A DNA stretch of 7,031 bases from Pseudomonadota bacterium (lineage in GTDB: Bacteria > Pseudomonadota > Gammaproteobacteria > Burkholderiales > Burkholderiaceae_C), in the NCBI GenBank assembly GCA_023415035.1, contig JAEZLX010000057.1, positions 1 to 7,031 of the forward strand, given 5' to 3'. The notes below the pieces were generated by a model. The model searched no databases. It had not been told where the DNA came from and was given only the letters and a program-made list of their open reading frames with translations. Every line of letters starts with the position of its first letter. The stretch's first letter is position 1. Shown piece after piece: positions 1 through 6,718 of the stretch. A program made the position numbers and the translations under genes.

Positions 1-404
1 CGGAACTTGACCAGGGTGGTGGCGTCGCAGGGACGCTGGTGTTCAAAGTACGCCTGGCCTGAGAAGAACTGCCAGGTCGGCGTCTCGCCCCAGCGGTCAA
101 CGACACCTTCATCGGACTCGTTGAACGCGTGCTTGAGGTACAGCAGCGAGACCATGATGCGCAGCGCCACGCGCGGGCGCCCGGCCTTGCTGGCCGCAGC
201 CTGGCGCTGGGGCTTCTCGCCGAACAAATCCAGATCGGGCATGGCCTGCCCGGCGTGGGCCTTGCGCACCAGCAGGTGGGCCACCCGCGCCTCGATCTCC
301 TGCCAGGGCATGCGCGAAGACAGCACCGCCAGCGGATGGCGCAGATCGATCATCTGGTCGATGCGCGAGCGGAAGAAGTCGTCGGTGGCGGGGCAGGCGA
401 ACAT
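1..404 (-). CDS. IS5-family transposase, N-terminal part (runs off left edge)
   Basis: This is the first 134 residues of a DDE transposase of the IS5 family; the gene continues beyond base 1. The visible part is the N-terminal InsH/DUF772-type domain thought to act in DNA binding. It starts MFACPATDDFF and contains GRPRVALRIMVSLLYLKHAF (residues 75-94), NESDEGVVDRWGETPTWQFF (95-114) and FEHQRPCDATTLVKF (120-134), the signature run of this family. The catalytic DDE residues are not in the window. The ATG at 404-402 was chosen because the family consensus begins MFACP; a GTG directly before it (407-405) is an alternative, with GGGAG about 10 bases upstream. It is transcribed opposite to both IS66 copies. 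Family assignment is firm. Whether the full element is intact cannot be seen. Confidence 0.88.
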   Translation of the reverse strand, partial: MFACPATDDFFRSRIDQMIDLRHPLAVLSSRMPWQEIEARVAHLLVRKAHAGQAMPDLDLFGEKPQRQAAASKAGRPRVALRIMVSLLYLKHAFNESDEGVVDRWGETPTWQFFSGQAYFEHQRPCDATTLVKF

Positions 405-530
405 CACGGCGAAAAACTCCCGGAAATCAAGGCAAAGACGCTATTGAAACGGGAGAAATTGTAGGCCGAAATGGAAAAAATATACAGCAAAATCAACGGG
501 TTATGGATAAATCAGGGGCAACTATTTCTC
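1..530 (-). mobile_element. IS5-family insertion sequence, 5' end only, inserted into IS66 copy A
   Basis: The transposase start at 404 is followed by about 125 bp of AT-richer non-coding sequence. The IS66 tnpA reading frame then resumes abruptly near 531 without its N-terminus. The boundary is therefore placed at roughly 520-534. Read inward from the right, the end would begin GAGAAATAGTTGCCCC; a GAG start with a following TTGC is seen at the ends of some IS5-group elements, but no matching left end is visible to confirm it. IS5-family elements usually make short (about 4 bp) target duplications, which cannot be tested here because the left junction is missing. The existence of an insertion is well supported; the exact end is not. 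Confidence 0.7.
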
Positions 531-843
531 AACCTTCAAGGCTTGGCTGGTCGAACAGGCCAGCAGACCGGGCGCATCGGTCGCGGGTCTGGCGCTGCGC
601 AATGGCGTCAACGCCAATCTGCTGCGTCACTGGATGAAGCTGGGCCATTGGCAATCGGGCACTCAGGCACTGTTACCCGTCACGGTTCTCGCGCAGCAGC
701 CCTGTGCCGATGTGGTGGCGACCACCATTGCCCAATCGGCCACGGGCACAGTGGAGATCGAACTGTGCGGCGCCGTCATACGCCTGAGCGGTCAGGTCGA
801 TGCCGCGCAACTGAGGACGGTGGTCACCGCGTTGCGTGCATGA
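531..843 (+). pseudogene. tnpA: IS66 copy A tnpA, 5'-truncated remnant
   Basis: This is the small IS66 orfA-type protein, with a helix-turn-helix that probably binds element DNA. The frame reads FKAWLVEQASRPGASVAGLA and then LRNGVNANLLRHWMK, the conserved IS66 TnpA helix-turn-helix region, and ends in a beta-rich tail (VEIELCGAVIRLSGQVDAAQ). The frame is open only back to a TAA at 508-510, has no ATG before an internal one at 634, and lacks the first residues normally found before FKAWLVE. The loss coincides with the IS5-family junction, so this is a disrupted gene. Its stop (TGA 841-843) overlaps the tnpB start by ATGA, as expected for a coupled IS66 operon. Confidence 0.82.
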
Positions 844-1187
844 TCGGCTTGCCAGCGAACACGCGGGTGTGGATCGTGGCCGGACACACCGACATGCGCA
901 AGGGCTTCGATGGCCTGGCCGCGATGGTGCAGACCGCGCTGAGCGAGAACCCGTTCAGTGGCCACGTCTTCGTCTTCCGCGGCCGGCGCGGCGACATCAT
1001 CAAGGTGCTGTGGTTCGATGGCCAGGGCCTTCTGCTGCTGAGCAAGCGACTCGAACGCGGGCGTTTCGTCTGGCCTCAAGCCTCGTGCGGTGGCGTATCG
1101 CTGACACCGGCACAGTTGTCGATGCTGCTCGAAGGCATCGATTGGCGCATGCCAGCGCGCACGCATCGGCCAGAGCTGGCCGCGTAG
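840..1187 (+). CDS. tnpB: IS66 copy A accessory protein TnpB (IS66 Orf2 family)
   Basis: This gene codes for a 115-residue IS66 Orf2-family protein, the accessory factor required with TnpC for IS66 transposition; its biochemical role is not well established. Family hallmarks are VWIVAGHTDMRKGFDGLAAM near the N-terminus, FVFRGRRGDIIKVLWFDGQG in the middle, and LLSKRLERGRFVWP followed by LTPAQLSMLLEGIDW. The ATG at 840 overlaps the tnpA stop by 4 bases (ATGA), which suggests translational coupling. Length is normal (about 115 residues) and there is no frameshift. It is the only complete gene left in copy A. Confidence 0.93.
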   Translation: MIGLPANTRVWIVAGHTDMRKGFDGLAAMVQTALSENPFSGHVFVFRGRRGDIIKVLWFDGQGLLLLSKRLERGRFVWPQASCGGVSLTPAQLSMLLEGIDWRMPARTHRPELAA

Positions 1188-1212
1188 GGCTGCCGTTGCG
1201 GGTCATTCCCGA

Positions 1213-2809
1213 TTGCCTGCCACGCGGGTGGGCGGCACAATCGAGGCCGTGTCCAGAGCTACCCCATCACAGCCGAGCCGCGAAGAATTGCTACGCATCA
1301 TCGAGGCGCGCGATAGCGAGGTGGCACTGCTCAAGCTGATGGTCGACAAGCTCAAGTTGCAACTGCTGCGTCGCGTGCGCACCGAGTTCGGAAGCTCCAG
1401 TGAACAGTGGGCGGCACAAATGCCTTTGATCGATGGCGGCGATGTCGTCATGGCCTCCCGATCCAAGCTCGCATCGACACAGGCTCCAGCCAACGACGCC
1501 CAGATCGACCGCGGTCTGCCGGCGCATCTGCCGCGCGAGGTCCAGGAACACCTGCCCCAGGTCAGCGACAGTCAGCACGACAGTACGGGTCAGCCCTGCG
1601 GCTGCACGGCCTGCGGTGCCCGGTTGCGCAAGATCGGGCAAGACGTCTGCGAGCAACTGGAGTACGTGCCCGCGCACTTCAAGGTGATCCGGCATGTACG
1701 GCCCAAGCTGGTCTGTGTGGCTTGCCAGACGATCTTCCAGGCCAGCGCACCCAGCCGCCCGATTGCACGCGGTGTGGCCGGTGCCGGCCTGCTGGCCCAT
1801 GTGCTGGTCTCCAAGTATTGCGACCACTTGCCCTTGTACTGTCAAAGCGGCATCTATGCCCGCAGCGGTGTTGAGCTGGAGCGCTCCACGCTGGCCGGCT
1901 GGGTCGATCAAGCCGATCAGTTGCTGGACCCGCTGGTGGCGGCACTGGGGCGCTACACCTTGGCGGCGGCCAAGATCCACGCAGACGACACGCCGGTACC
2001 GGTGCTGCAGCCCGGACGGGGCCAGACCAAGACCGGGCGCTTGTGGGTGTATGTCAGAGACGACCGCCCGATCGGATCGAGCGATCCACCTGCAGCCTGG
2101 TACCAGTACACGCCGGACCGAAAGGGCGAACATCCACAGCGGCACCTGCGGCAATACCGGGGCATCCTTCAGGCGGACGCCTATGGCGGTTGGGGCAAGC
2201 TCTACGGCTCAGGCCAGATCACCGAGGCCGCTTGCTGGGCGCACGCGCTGGGATCTGTACCTCAGCAGCGGCCGCGACGAGACCTCCATCGCGGCGCAGG
2301 CCCTGCGGCGCATCGCCGAGCTGTATGCGATCGAGCGTGAGATCCGAGGGCAGCCACCAGAGATGCGACGAGTCCAACGCCAAGCGCGGGCGAGCCCGCT
2401 GCTGCAGGAGATGCACGCCTGGCTGAGCCAACTGCTGGGGCGCGTGTCGGCCAAATCGGAATTGGCACAAGCCATCGGCTACAGCCTCACTCGCTGGCGG
2501 GCCCTGACGCGCTATTGCGATGACGGCCGTATCGAGATGGACAACAACGCTGCCGAGCGGGCGCTTCGTGGGGTTGCCTTGGGACGGGGCAACTACCTGT
2601 TCATGGGCTCGGACGCTGGCGGCGAGCGCGCGGCCGCGATCTACAGCCTGGTGCAGACGGCCAAGCTCAATGGCCTGGATCCCGAGGCCTACCTGCGCGA
2701 GGTGCTCAGCCGTATTGCCGATCACCCCATCAACCGCATCGATGAGCTGCTGCCCTGGAACCTGATGCAGTCAGAGGCCAACCCGGCACAGCAGCGCCAA
2801 GCCGCATGA
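1213..2809 (+). pseudogene. tnpC: IS66 copy A transposase TnpC, frameshifted near 2248
   Basis: This is the large DDE transposase of IS66, now split over two frames. The first frame carries the N-terminal helical/leucine-zipper segment (EVALLKLMVDKLKLQLLRR), a zinc finger (cysteines encoded at 1597, 1603, 1612, 1714 and 1723), the first catalytic Asp in HADDTPVPVL (codon 1984) and the second in LQADAYGGWGKL (codon 2176). It runs into CWAHA at 2247. The next frame then resumes with WDLYLSSGRDE and carries the catalytic Glu in MDNNAAERALRG (codon 2555) and the IS66 C-terminal domain ending near ELLPWNL. The conserved RRK after CWAHA is missing, so an 8-base loss fits: restoring 8 bases gives a whole number of codons (about 522-534 residues). 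The start is uncertain: TTG 1213, or GTG 1228 or 1249. No slippery heptamer is visible, so programmed frameshifting is unlikely. Confidence 0.88.
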
Positions 2810-3337
2810 GCGCACCCGGCATCGACCCGCGGGTGCTGGACGCCCTGCAGAACGCCAGCAGCCTGGAGCTATTCCAGCTGAGCACGCTGATCGAGCGATT
2901 GCTGGCCGATCCGCGGCGCATCATTGCCGTGCGCAAGGACATGCACCTGGGGCAGACGGTGCGCTTTGTGGACTGGCGCGATGGCAGCCTGCGCCAGGGC
3001 AAGGTCGTGGCCATGCGCGAGACACAGGTCACCTTGCAGGACTTGCAGGAACGCAAGGAGTGGAAGGGAGTGGAAGCTGCCTTACGCCGCGATCGAGCCG
3101 CCGCACCCCGATCCTGCGGCACCTCCACAAGCGCTAGCGCCTGAGCCGCCCGCCGTGCCGCGACCGACGCGCAACGACTTCCGGTGTGGGGAGAAGGTTG
3201 CCTTCGAGGACAAGTACCTGCAGACCGTCGTGGGCACCATCGTGCGCATCAACAGCCGCACCGCCACTATCGACCCCGGCGACGGCACCCATTGGCGCGT
3301 CGGCTTCGCCCTGCTGCGCCACGTCGTGGACGTTTGA
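2806..3337 (+). pseudogene. IS66 copy A passenger ORF, two SH3-like repeats, frameshifted
   Basis: This is a fourth IS66 ORF, starting with ATG in a 4-base ATGA overlap with the tnpC stop. No function is recognised. It begins MSAPGIDPRVLDAL with a helical N-terminus. Correcting the 10-base duplication at 3057-3076 gives 173 residues. Two similar segments are visible: about 48-94 (LGQTVRFVDWRDG ... GKVVAM ... EWKLPYAAIEP) and about 123-170 (CGEKVAFEDKYLQ ... GTIVRI ... HWRVGFALLRHV), joined by a proline- and alanine-rich linker. The pattern of short beta strands resembles an SH3/KOW-like barrel repeated twice, which is inference only. As it stands, the first frame ends early at 3144 and the second half is out of frame. 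Its place inside the element, before the right end at 3383, marks it as element-borne. Confidence 0.75.
3057..3076 (+). repeat. Perfect 10-bp tandem duplication causing a frameshift
   Basis: GGAGTGGAAG occurs twice in direct succession (3057-3066 and 3067-3076). Removing one copy joins frame 1 (QERKEWK) to frame 2 (LPYAAIEPPHPDP) and restores one continuous 173-residue protein. The duplication is therefore the lesion that broke the passenger ORF, and it looks recent because both copies are identical. Confidence 0.92.
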
Positions 3338-3347
3338 CTGCCTCCCG

Positions 3348-3365
3348 CCCTCTGCGTCAAGAGGG
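3348..3365 (+). other. Hairpin between the passenger ORF stop and the right end of copy A
   Basis: CCCTCT (3348-3353) pairs perfectly with AGAGGG (3360-3365) around a 6-base loop, 10 bases after the stop of the passenger ORF. It lies just inside the right terminal repeat and slightly overlaps its inner edge. No T-run follows, so it is not a convincing intrinsic terminator; it may limit read-through or be part of the end structure. A chance hairpin in GC-rich DNA is possible. Confidence 0.4.
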
Positions 3366-3383
3366 TGTTGAGGCGACGCTTAC
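3364..3383 (-). repeat. Right terminal inverted repeat of IS66 copy A
   Basis: Read inward from 3383 the sequence is GTAAGCGTCGCCTCAACACC. IS66-family ends characteristically begin GTAA. The position fits: 46 bases after the last ORF of the element, and directly abutting the coding frame of another IS66 tnpA. The matching left end is outside the window (left of the IS5-family insertion), so pairing and the 8-bp target duplication (predicted to be 3384-3391, TCAGAGAT) cannot be checked here. Confidence 0.8.
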
Positions 3384-3824
3384 TCAGAGATCGACGCAGA
3401 AGTGGTACGGCGCCTGGTCACTGGTCGCAAGAACGATGGACGGGCCGTGTACGACCCGCAGGCCAAGGCAGAGGTGGTGCGGGCGTGCCTGAAGCCGGGT
3501 GTGTCGGTGGCGCGCATGGCGCTGCAATGCGGCATCAACGCCAACTTGCTGCGCCGCTGGATCACCCAGAGCATGGGTGCAGACATGAAGGCAAGTCGGG
3601 CCAGCATGCCGACCGTGGCCATGGCCAGCACCAGTGCTTTTGTCCCGCTGCGGCTGGCGGCCCCCGAGGTGTCCTCCGTCACCGCTGCGCAGATCAAGGC
3701 ACGCCTGCACGCCCGACTGCCTAATGGGGTGGAGATCGACCTCAGCGAAACAGGCCCAGGCGAGTGGTTGCCCGTCATTGAACTTCTGGGGCGCCTGCCA
3801 TGTTCCGACTCGACGACACGCTGA
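3384..3824 (+). pseudogene. tnpA: IS66 copy B tnpA, start codon severed by copy A insertion
   Basis: This is the IS66 orfA-type helix-turn-helix protein of the second element. The frame is open immediately from the copy A end and reads SEIDAEVVRRLVTGRKNDGR, then the DNA-binding region KPGVSVARMALQCGINANLL RRW, and ends near LLGRLPCSDSTTR. The first in-frame start now available is GTG at 3402, giving 140 residues; the residues before it (SEIDAE) look like native coding sequence, so the original start was probably just upstream and is now on the other side of the insertion. Expression from the GTG is possible but has only a weak ribosome site. The 3' end overlaps tnpB by 25 bases. It differs clearly in sequence from copy A TnpA. 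Confidence 0.78.
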
Positions 3825-4150
3825 CGGTGTACCTGCACCGCCCGGCCATCGACTTCCGAACGGGCATCAACGGTCTGGCCATCCTGGTGGAGCAAGCCCT
3901 GGGCATGAACCCGTTCGCGGCGGCGGTGTACGTGTTCAGCAACCGCCAGCGCAACCGGGTGAAGATCTTGGTCTGGGAGCGCAACGGCTTCTGGTTGTTG
4001 ATGAAGCGCCTGGAGCAAGACCGCTTCATCTGGCCGGACGAGGCGGTGGTGCCGACGCTGACGGTGGAGCAACTGCACTGGTTGCTTGATGGCATTGATC
4101 TGGCGGTCACACAGCGACATCCACAGCGGTTCTACGAGCGCGTTGCGTGA
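3800..4150 (+). CDS. tnpB: IS66 copy B accessory protein TnpB (IS66 Orf2 family)
   Basis: This gene codes for a complete 116-residue IS66 Orf2-family protein. Diagnostic segments are VYLHRPAIDFRTGINGLAIL, VYVFSNRQRNRVKILVWERN, FWLLMKRLEQDRFIWP and LTVEQLHWLLDGIDL. The ATG at 3800 lies within the tnpA 3' end (25-base overlap). This fits the coupled gene order tnpA-tnpB-tnpC. It follows the same family plan as copy A TnpB but is clearly divergent in sequence, so the two elements belong to different IS66 lineages rather than being a duplication. Confidence 0.94.
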   Translation: MFRLDDTLTVYLHRPAIDFRTGINGLAILVEQALGMNPFAAAVYVFSNRQRNRVKILVWERNGFWLLMKRLEQDRFIWPDEAVVPTLTVEQLHWLLDGIDLAVTQRHPQRFYERVA

Positions 4151-4251
4151 GGCTGGTGCTGCCGAAATGAGCAAGGCCACTGCTGAGAATATTTGCCGCA
4201 AAATCCCCAGCACAAGGAACCGCCTGAGCGACAAGCAGATCGAAGCAGGCG

Positions 4252-5847
4252 ATGGTTCACATGCCCACCGCCGAAGAATTTGCAGCCTTGCAAAAGGCGC
4301 TGGCCCAAGCCACCCAGACCAGCGAATCGCTCGCTGGTGAGCTGCGCATCACGCGCGCCGAGCGCGACCTGCTCAAGGAGCAGCTCAACAAGTTCAAGCG
4401 CCAGTTGTTCGCCGCCAAGAGCGAGGCCAGCGCCGGCCACCAGAAGGACATGTTCTTCAACGAGGCCGAGGCGCTTGGATCGGCAACCCAGCCGGCCCAG
4501 GAAGAAACCGAGGCCGACGACAACACCGTCGAGGTCCCCGCCCACAAACGGACCAAGCGCGGGCGCAAGCCGCTGGACCCGGCGCTGCCGCGCGAGGTGG
4601 TGCGCCACGAACTGCCCGAATCCGAGCGCGTATGCCCGCACGACGGTGCCGTGTTGCGGGAGATTGGCGTGGAGGCCAGCGAGCAGCTCGACATCATTCC
4701 GCAACAAGTGCGCGTGATCCGCCACGAGCGGGTCAAGTACGCCTGCCCGTGCTGCGATGGCACGCTGCGTCTGGCGGCCAAGCCCGAGCAAGTCATCCCC
4801 AAGGGGCTGTTCAGCGAAGGCCTGCTGGCCTGGGTGATCACCTCCAAGTACGTGGACGGACTGCCGCTGTACCGCCAGGCGGCCTTGCTGGGGCGCTTTG
4901 GCGGCAGCGACCTCTCGCGCAACACCATGGCCGCCAGCGTGGTGCGGGTGGGCCAGGCGGTGCAGCCCGTCATCAACCTGCTGCGCGACCGGGTGCTGGA
5001 CGCCCCGCTGATCTTCGGTGACGAAACCGAGATCCAGGTGCTCAAGGAGGCTGGGCGCAGCGCCCAGTCCAAGAGCTACATGTGGGCGCAGATGACCGAT
5101 GGCTCTGGCGCCAGCGGCACGGGTCCGCCCATACGCTTGTTCGCCTACTCACCCTCACGCAGCACCGAAGCGGCGCAGCGTCTGTACGTCGGCGTGCGCG
5201 AGGGCGGTGTGCTGATGAGCGACGGCTACGAGGTCTACAACAAAATCGCCTTGGCCAACAAGCTCGTGCACATTGGGTGTTGGGCGCATTGCCGACGTTA
5301 CTTCAATGACGCGCTGCAGGCGCTGCCCAAAGCGAACCGGGGGCCTGAGCAATTGGCGGCCAGATTCATCGCGCTGATCGGCACGCTCTACCGCGTGGAG
5401 GCACTGGCCAAAGAACAACGGCTGGATGTGAATGCGCTGCTGCAAAGCCGCCAGACCCACAGTGTGCCGGTGCTGCAAGAGATCCAGGCCTTGCTGCTGG
5501 CCAATGTTCATGCGGTGCTGCCGGGCAGCTTGCTGGGCAAGGCGCTGCACTACCTGTCCTCGCAGTGGGTCAAGCTGGAGCGCTTCGTCACCAGCGGCCA
5601 TTACCCCATCGACAACAACGGCTGTGAGAATTCGATCCGTCCGTTTGTCATCGGCAGACGCAACTGGCTCTTCGCCGACACCGTGGCCGGCGCCAACGCG
5701 AGCGCCAACCTGTACTCGTTGCTGGAGACCTGCAAGGTCAACGGCGTCGATGGGTACCAGTACCTGAGGGCGCTGCTGGTGGCGCTTCCTCGGGCCAGGA
5801 CCGTTGAGGACTACGAGGCCTTGCTGCCCTGGCGACTGGTGCGGTGA
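4252..5847 (+). CDS. tnpC: IS66 copy B transposase TnpC, full length
   Basis: This is an intact 531-residue DDE transposase that catalyses cutting and joining of the element ends. In order: an N-terminal coiled coil (about residues 10-60, including LAGELRITRAERDLLKEQLN), an acidic linker with a basic KRTKRGRKP patch, an IS66-type zinc finger (VCPHDG with C128, then CPCC with C165/C168), and the catalytic domain. Likely catalytic residues are D257 (FGDETEIQVL), D324 (MSDGYEVYNK) and E459 (IDNNGCENSIRP). The conserved CWAHCRR is at 343-349, and the C-terminal IS66 domain ends at ALLPWRL. ATG 4252 was used; ATG 4261 is equally possible. A 101-base gap separates it from tnpB, with no convincing gene in it. 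Confidence 0.95.
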   Translation: MVHMPTAEEFAALQKALAQATQTSESLAGELRITRAERDLLKEQLNKFKRQLFAAKSEASAGHQKDMFFNEAEALGSATQPAQEETEADDNTVEVPAHKRTKRGRKPLDPALPREVVRHELPESERVCPHDGAVLREIGVEASEQLDIIPQQVRVIRHERVKYACPCCDGTLRLAAKPEQVIPKGLFSEGLLAWVITSKYVDGLPLYRQAALLGRFGGSDLSRNTMAASVVRVGQAVQPVINLLRDRVLDAPLIFGDETEIQVLKEAGRSAQSKSYMWAQMTDGSGASGTGPPIRLFAYSPSRSTEAAQRLYVGVREGGVLMSDGYEVYNKIALANKLVHIGCWAHCRRYFNDALQALPKANRGPEQLAARFIALIGTLYRVEALAKEQRLDVNALLQSRQTHSVPVLQEIQALLLANVHAVLPGSLLGKALHYLSSQWVKLERFVTSGHYPIDNNGCENSIRPFVIGRRNWLFADTVAGANASANLYSLLETCKVNGVDGYQYLRALLVALPRARTVEDYEALLPWRLVR

Positions 5848-5880
5848 TCCACCGCCTGACGGTTCGAGGCGCGAGATGGC

Positions 5881-6594
5881 TCAGTGCAAATCGGCCGCAG
5901 CACCACAGCACTTCTTGAACTTCGCCCCGCTCCCACAAGGGCACGGATCATTGCGCCCCACCTTGGGCTGCATCGACTTGGCCACTTCCCGCTGATAGAC
6001 AGCGAGCCGAAGTGGCAGCCAGTGAGCGTGCATGTCCAGAACAGCCGGCGGGATTTGTTGAGCCAGCTCCGATCGCATGGCCGGTGTTCGGGTGAGTTCG
6101 TCCTGGTCCACGGAATAGTCGTCTTCGCCCAGCAGGGCAATGGGTCTGAACCAAGCTTGCCCTTGAGGAGTGGACAGCAACGGTTGCCAGTCCTTCCAGC
6201 AAAGCCTCATCCCCTGGACAAAGCCATACGCCCACGATTCTGCGTCGTCGTATTCACGCTCGTCACCGTCGTAGGCCATCGTTGACCAGCACGGGCTGAT
6301 CTCCCGGGGATCAGCCCCCAGGCCGGCAATGATGGTGTTGAAGTGGCGCATGACCAAGCCCAGCATGTGGTTCAGCTCTTCGATGGAACCCATCGGAGGC
6401 ATCATCTCCTTGGTACCCCAGATCTTGGGCAGCCATTGCTTGGGATGCACGGTCGTCGGCCCGACCGCAATGGCGTGCAAGAACCCATCGACCATGTCCA
6501 TGGTCATGCCTTCTTCCGTGTCAATGCCGAACAGCAGAAAGTGGTCGAGTTCTTCGAACTCTTCCTCGGACAAGGGAGCAAATGGGTCTGTCAT
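5881..6594 (-). CDS. YecA/UPF0149-type protein with C-terminal SEC-C zinc motif
   Basis: A 237-residue protein, convergent with copy B tnpC (33-base gap). The N-terminal half has the UPF0149/YecA pattern: LSEEEFEELDHFLL (8-21) then DMVDGFLHAIAVGP (33-46). The C-terminus is a SEC-C motif, NDPCPCGSG (215-223) with KKCCG, giving C218, C220, C229 and C230 (CxCx8CC), the zinc-binding tail also found at the end of SecA. There is no signal peptide or membrane segment, so it is probably cytoplasmic. Function of such stand-alone proteins is unknown. ATG 6594 was chosen because MTDPFAPLSEEEF looks like the family start; the frame is open upstream to ATG 6684, which would add 30 unlike residues. No strong ribosome site is seen. 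It lies between tnpC and the terminal repeat at 6718, so it appears to be carried by the IS66 element. Confidence 0.88.
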   Translation of the reverse strand: MTDPFAPLSEEEFEELDHFLLFGIDTEEGMTMDMVDGFLHAIAVGPTTVHPKQWLPKIWGTKEMMPPMGSIEELNHMLGLVMRHFNTIIAGLGADPREISPCWSTMAYDGDEREYDDAESWAYGFVQGMRLCWKDWQPLLSTPQGQAWFRPIALLGEDDYSVDQDELTRTPAMRSELAQQIPPAVLDMHAHWLPLRLAVYQREVAKSMQPKVGRNDPCPCGSGAKFKKCCGAAADLH

Positions 6595-6698
6595 CAACTG
6601 AATATGAAATGCGGCGCTGACCCAGATTCTCGCGCGTCGCAGACCGCACCACGCCGAGAGAACATTCATTGCCGCAACGGGCATCCGAGTGCAAGGGC

Positions 6699-6718
6699 GT
6701 GGTCAATAGAGCGCTTAC
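6699..6718 (-). repeat. Right terminal inverted repeat of IS66 copy B
   Basis: Read inward from 6718 the sequence is GTAAGCGCTCTATTGACCAC. The first seven bases, GTAAGCG, are identical to the right end of copy A at 3383, and the GTAA start is typical of IS66. The end falls exactly where homology to a HigA-type antitoxin stops, which supports a true insertion junction. The predicted 8-bp target duplication is 6719-6726 (GCTTTTGC); its partner should flank the left end outside the window. Confidence 0.72.

Larger units (their letters stand above)
531..3383 (+). mobile_element. IS66-family element copy A (left end removed by IS5-family insertion)
   Basis: The order tnpA (truncated), tnpB, tnpC (frameshifted), extra ORF, then a GTAAGCG terminal repeat is the standard IS66 layout plus one passenger gene. 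Three of its four genes are broken, so it is unlikely to move on its own. It sits inside tnpA of a second, different IS66 element. Its left terminal repeat and the start of tnpA should lie on the far side of the IS5-family element, beyond base 1. Confidence 0.85.
3384..6718 (+). mobile_element. IS66-family element copy B, right part, carrying a SEC-C passenger gene
   Basis: It contains tnpA, tnpB, tnpC and a convergent SEC-C/UPF0149 gene, closed by a GTAAGCG terminal repeat. Its left end, including the tnpA start, is separated from this part by the inserted copy A and IS5-family element. TnpB and TnpC look functional. The stretch between the SEC-C gene start (6594) and the end (6718) is non-coding and should hold the SEC-C promoter, although no clear -35/-10 pair was found. 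The end is placed at 6718 because no GTAA-type end occurs between tnpC and the SEC-C gene. Confidence 0.7.

Noticed and set aside
458..463. TACAAT on the minus strand as a -10 box for the IS5-family transposase
   Set aside because: It is a good -10 match and well placed, but no -35 box at proper spacing was found, so it is not listed as a promoter.
1291..2154. Long minus-strand open frame opposite copy A tnpC
   Set aside because: It lies antisense to a well-supported tnpC frame and has no recognisable domain; long antisense frames are common in high-GC coding DNA.
2239..2260. Programmed ribosomal frameshift in copy A tnpC
   Set aside because: No slippery heptamer or clear downstream structure is visible, IS66 TnpC is not known to use recoding, and conserved residues are missing at the junction.
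3380..4234. Minus-strand open frame opposite copy B tnpA and tnpB
   Set aside because: Antisense shadow with no recognised domain; the plus-strand frames are clear IS66 proteins.
4257..5072. Long minus-strand open frame opposite copy B tnpC
   Set aside because: Serine- and arginine-rich antisense shadow of an intact transposase gene.
5855..5873. CGCCT...AGGCG hairpin between tnpC and the SEC-C gene as a bidirectional terminator
   Set aside because: Only a 5-bp stem with a 9-base loop and no T-run on either side; expected by chance in GC-rich DNA.
5848..5880. End of IS66 copy B directly after tnpC, leaving the SEC-C gene as host DNA
   Set aside because: No GTAA-type end occurs in these bases, whereas a GTAAGCG end is present at 6718 exactly at the antitoxin break.
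6521..6718. C-terminal extension of the antitoxin beyond the IS66 junction as a fusion protein
   Set aside because: The extra residues are translated from the terminal repeat and the non-coding leader of the SEC-C gene and resemble no domain.
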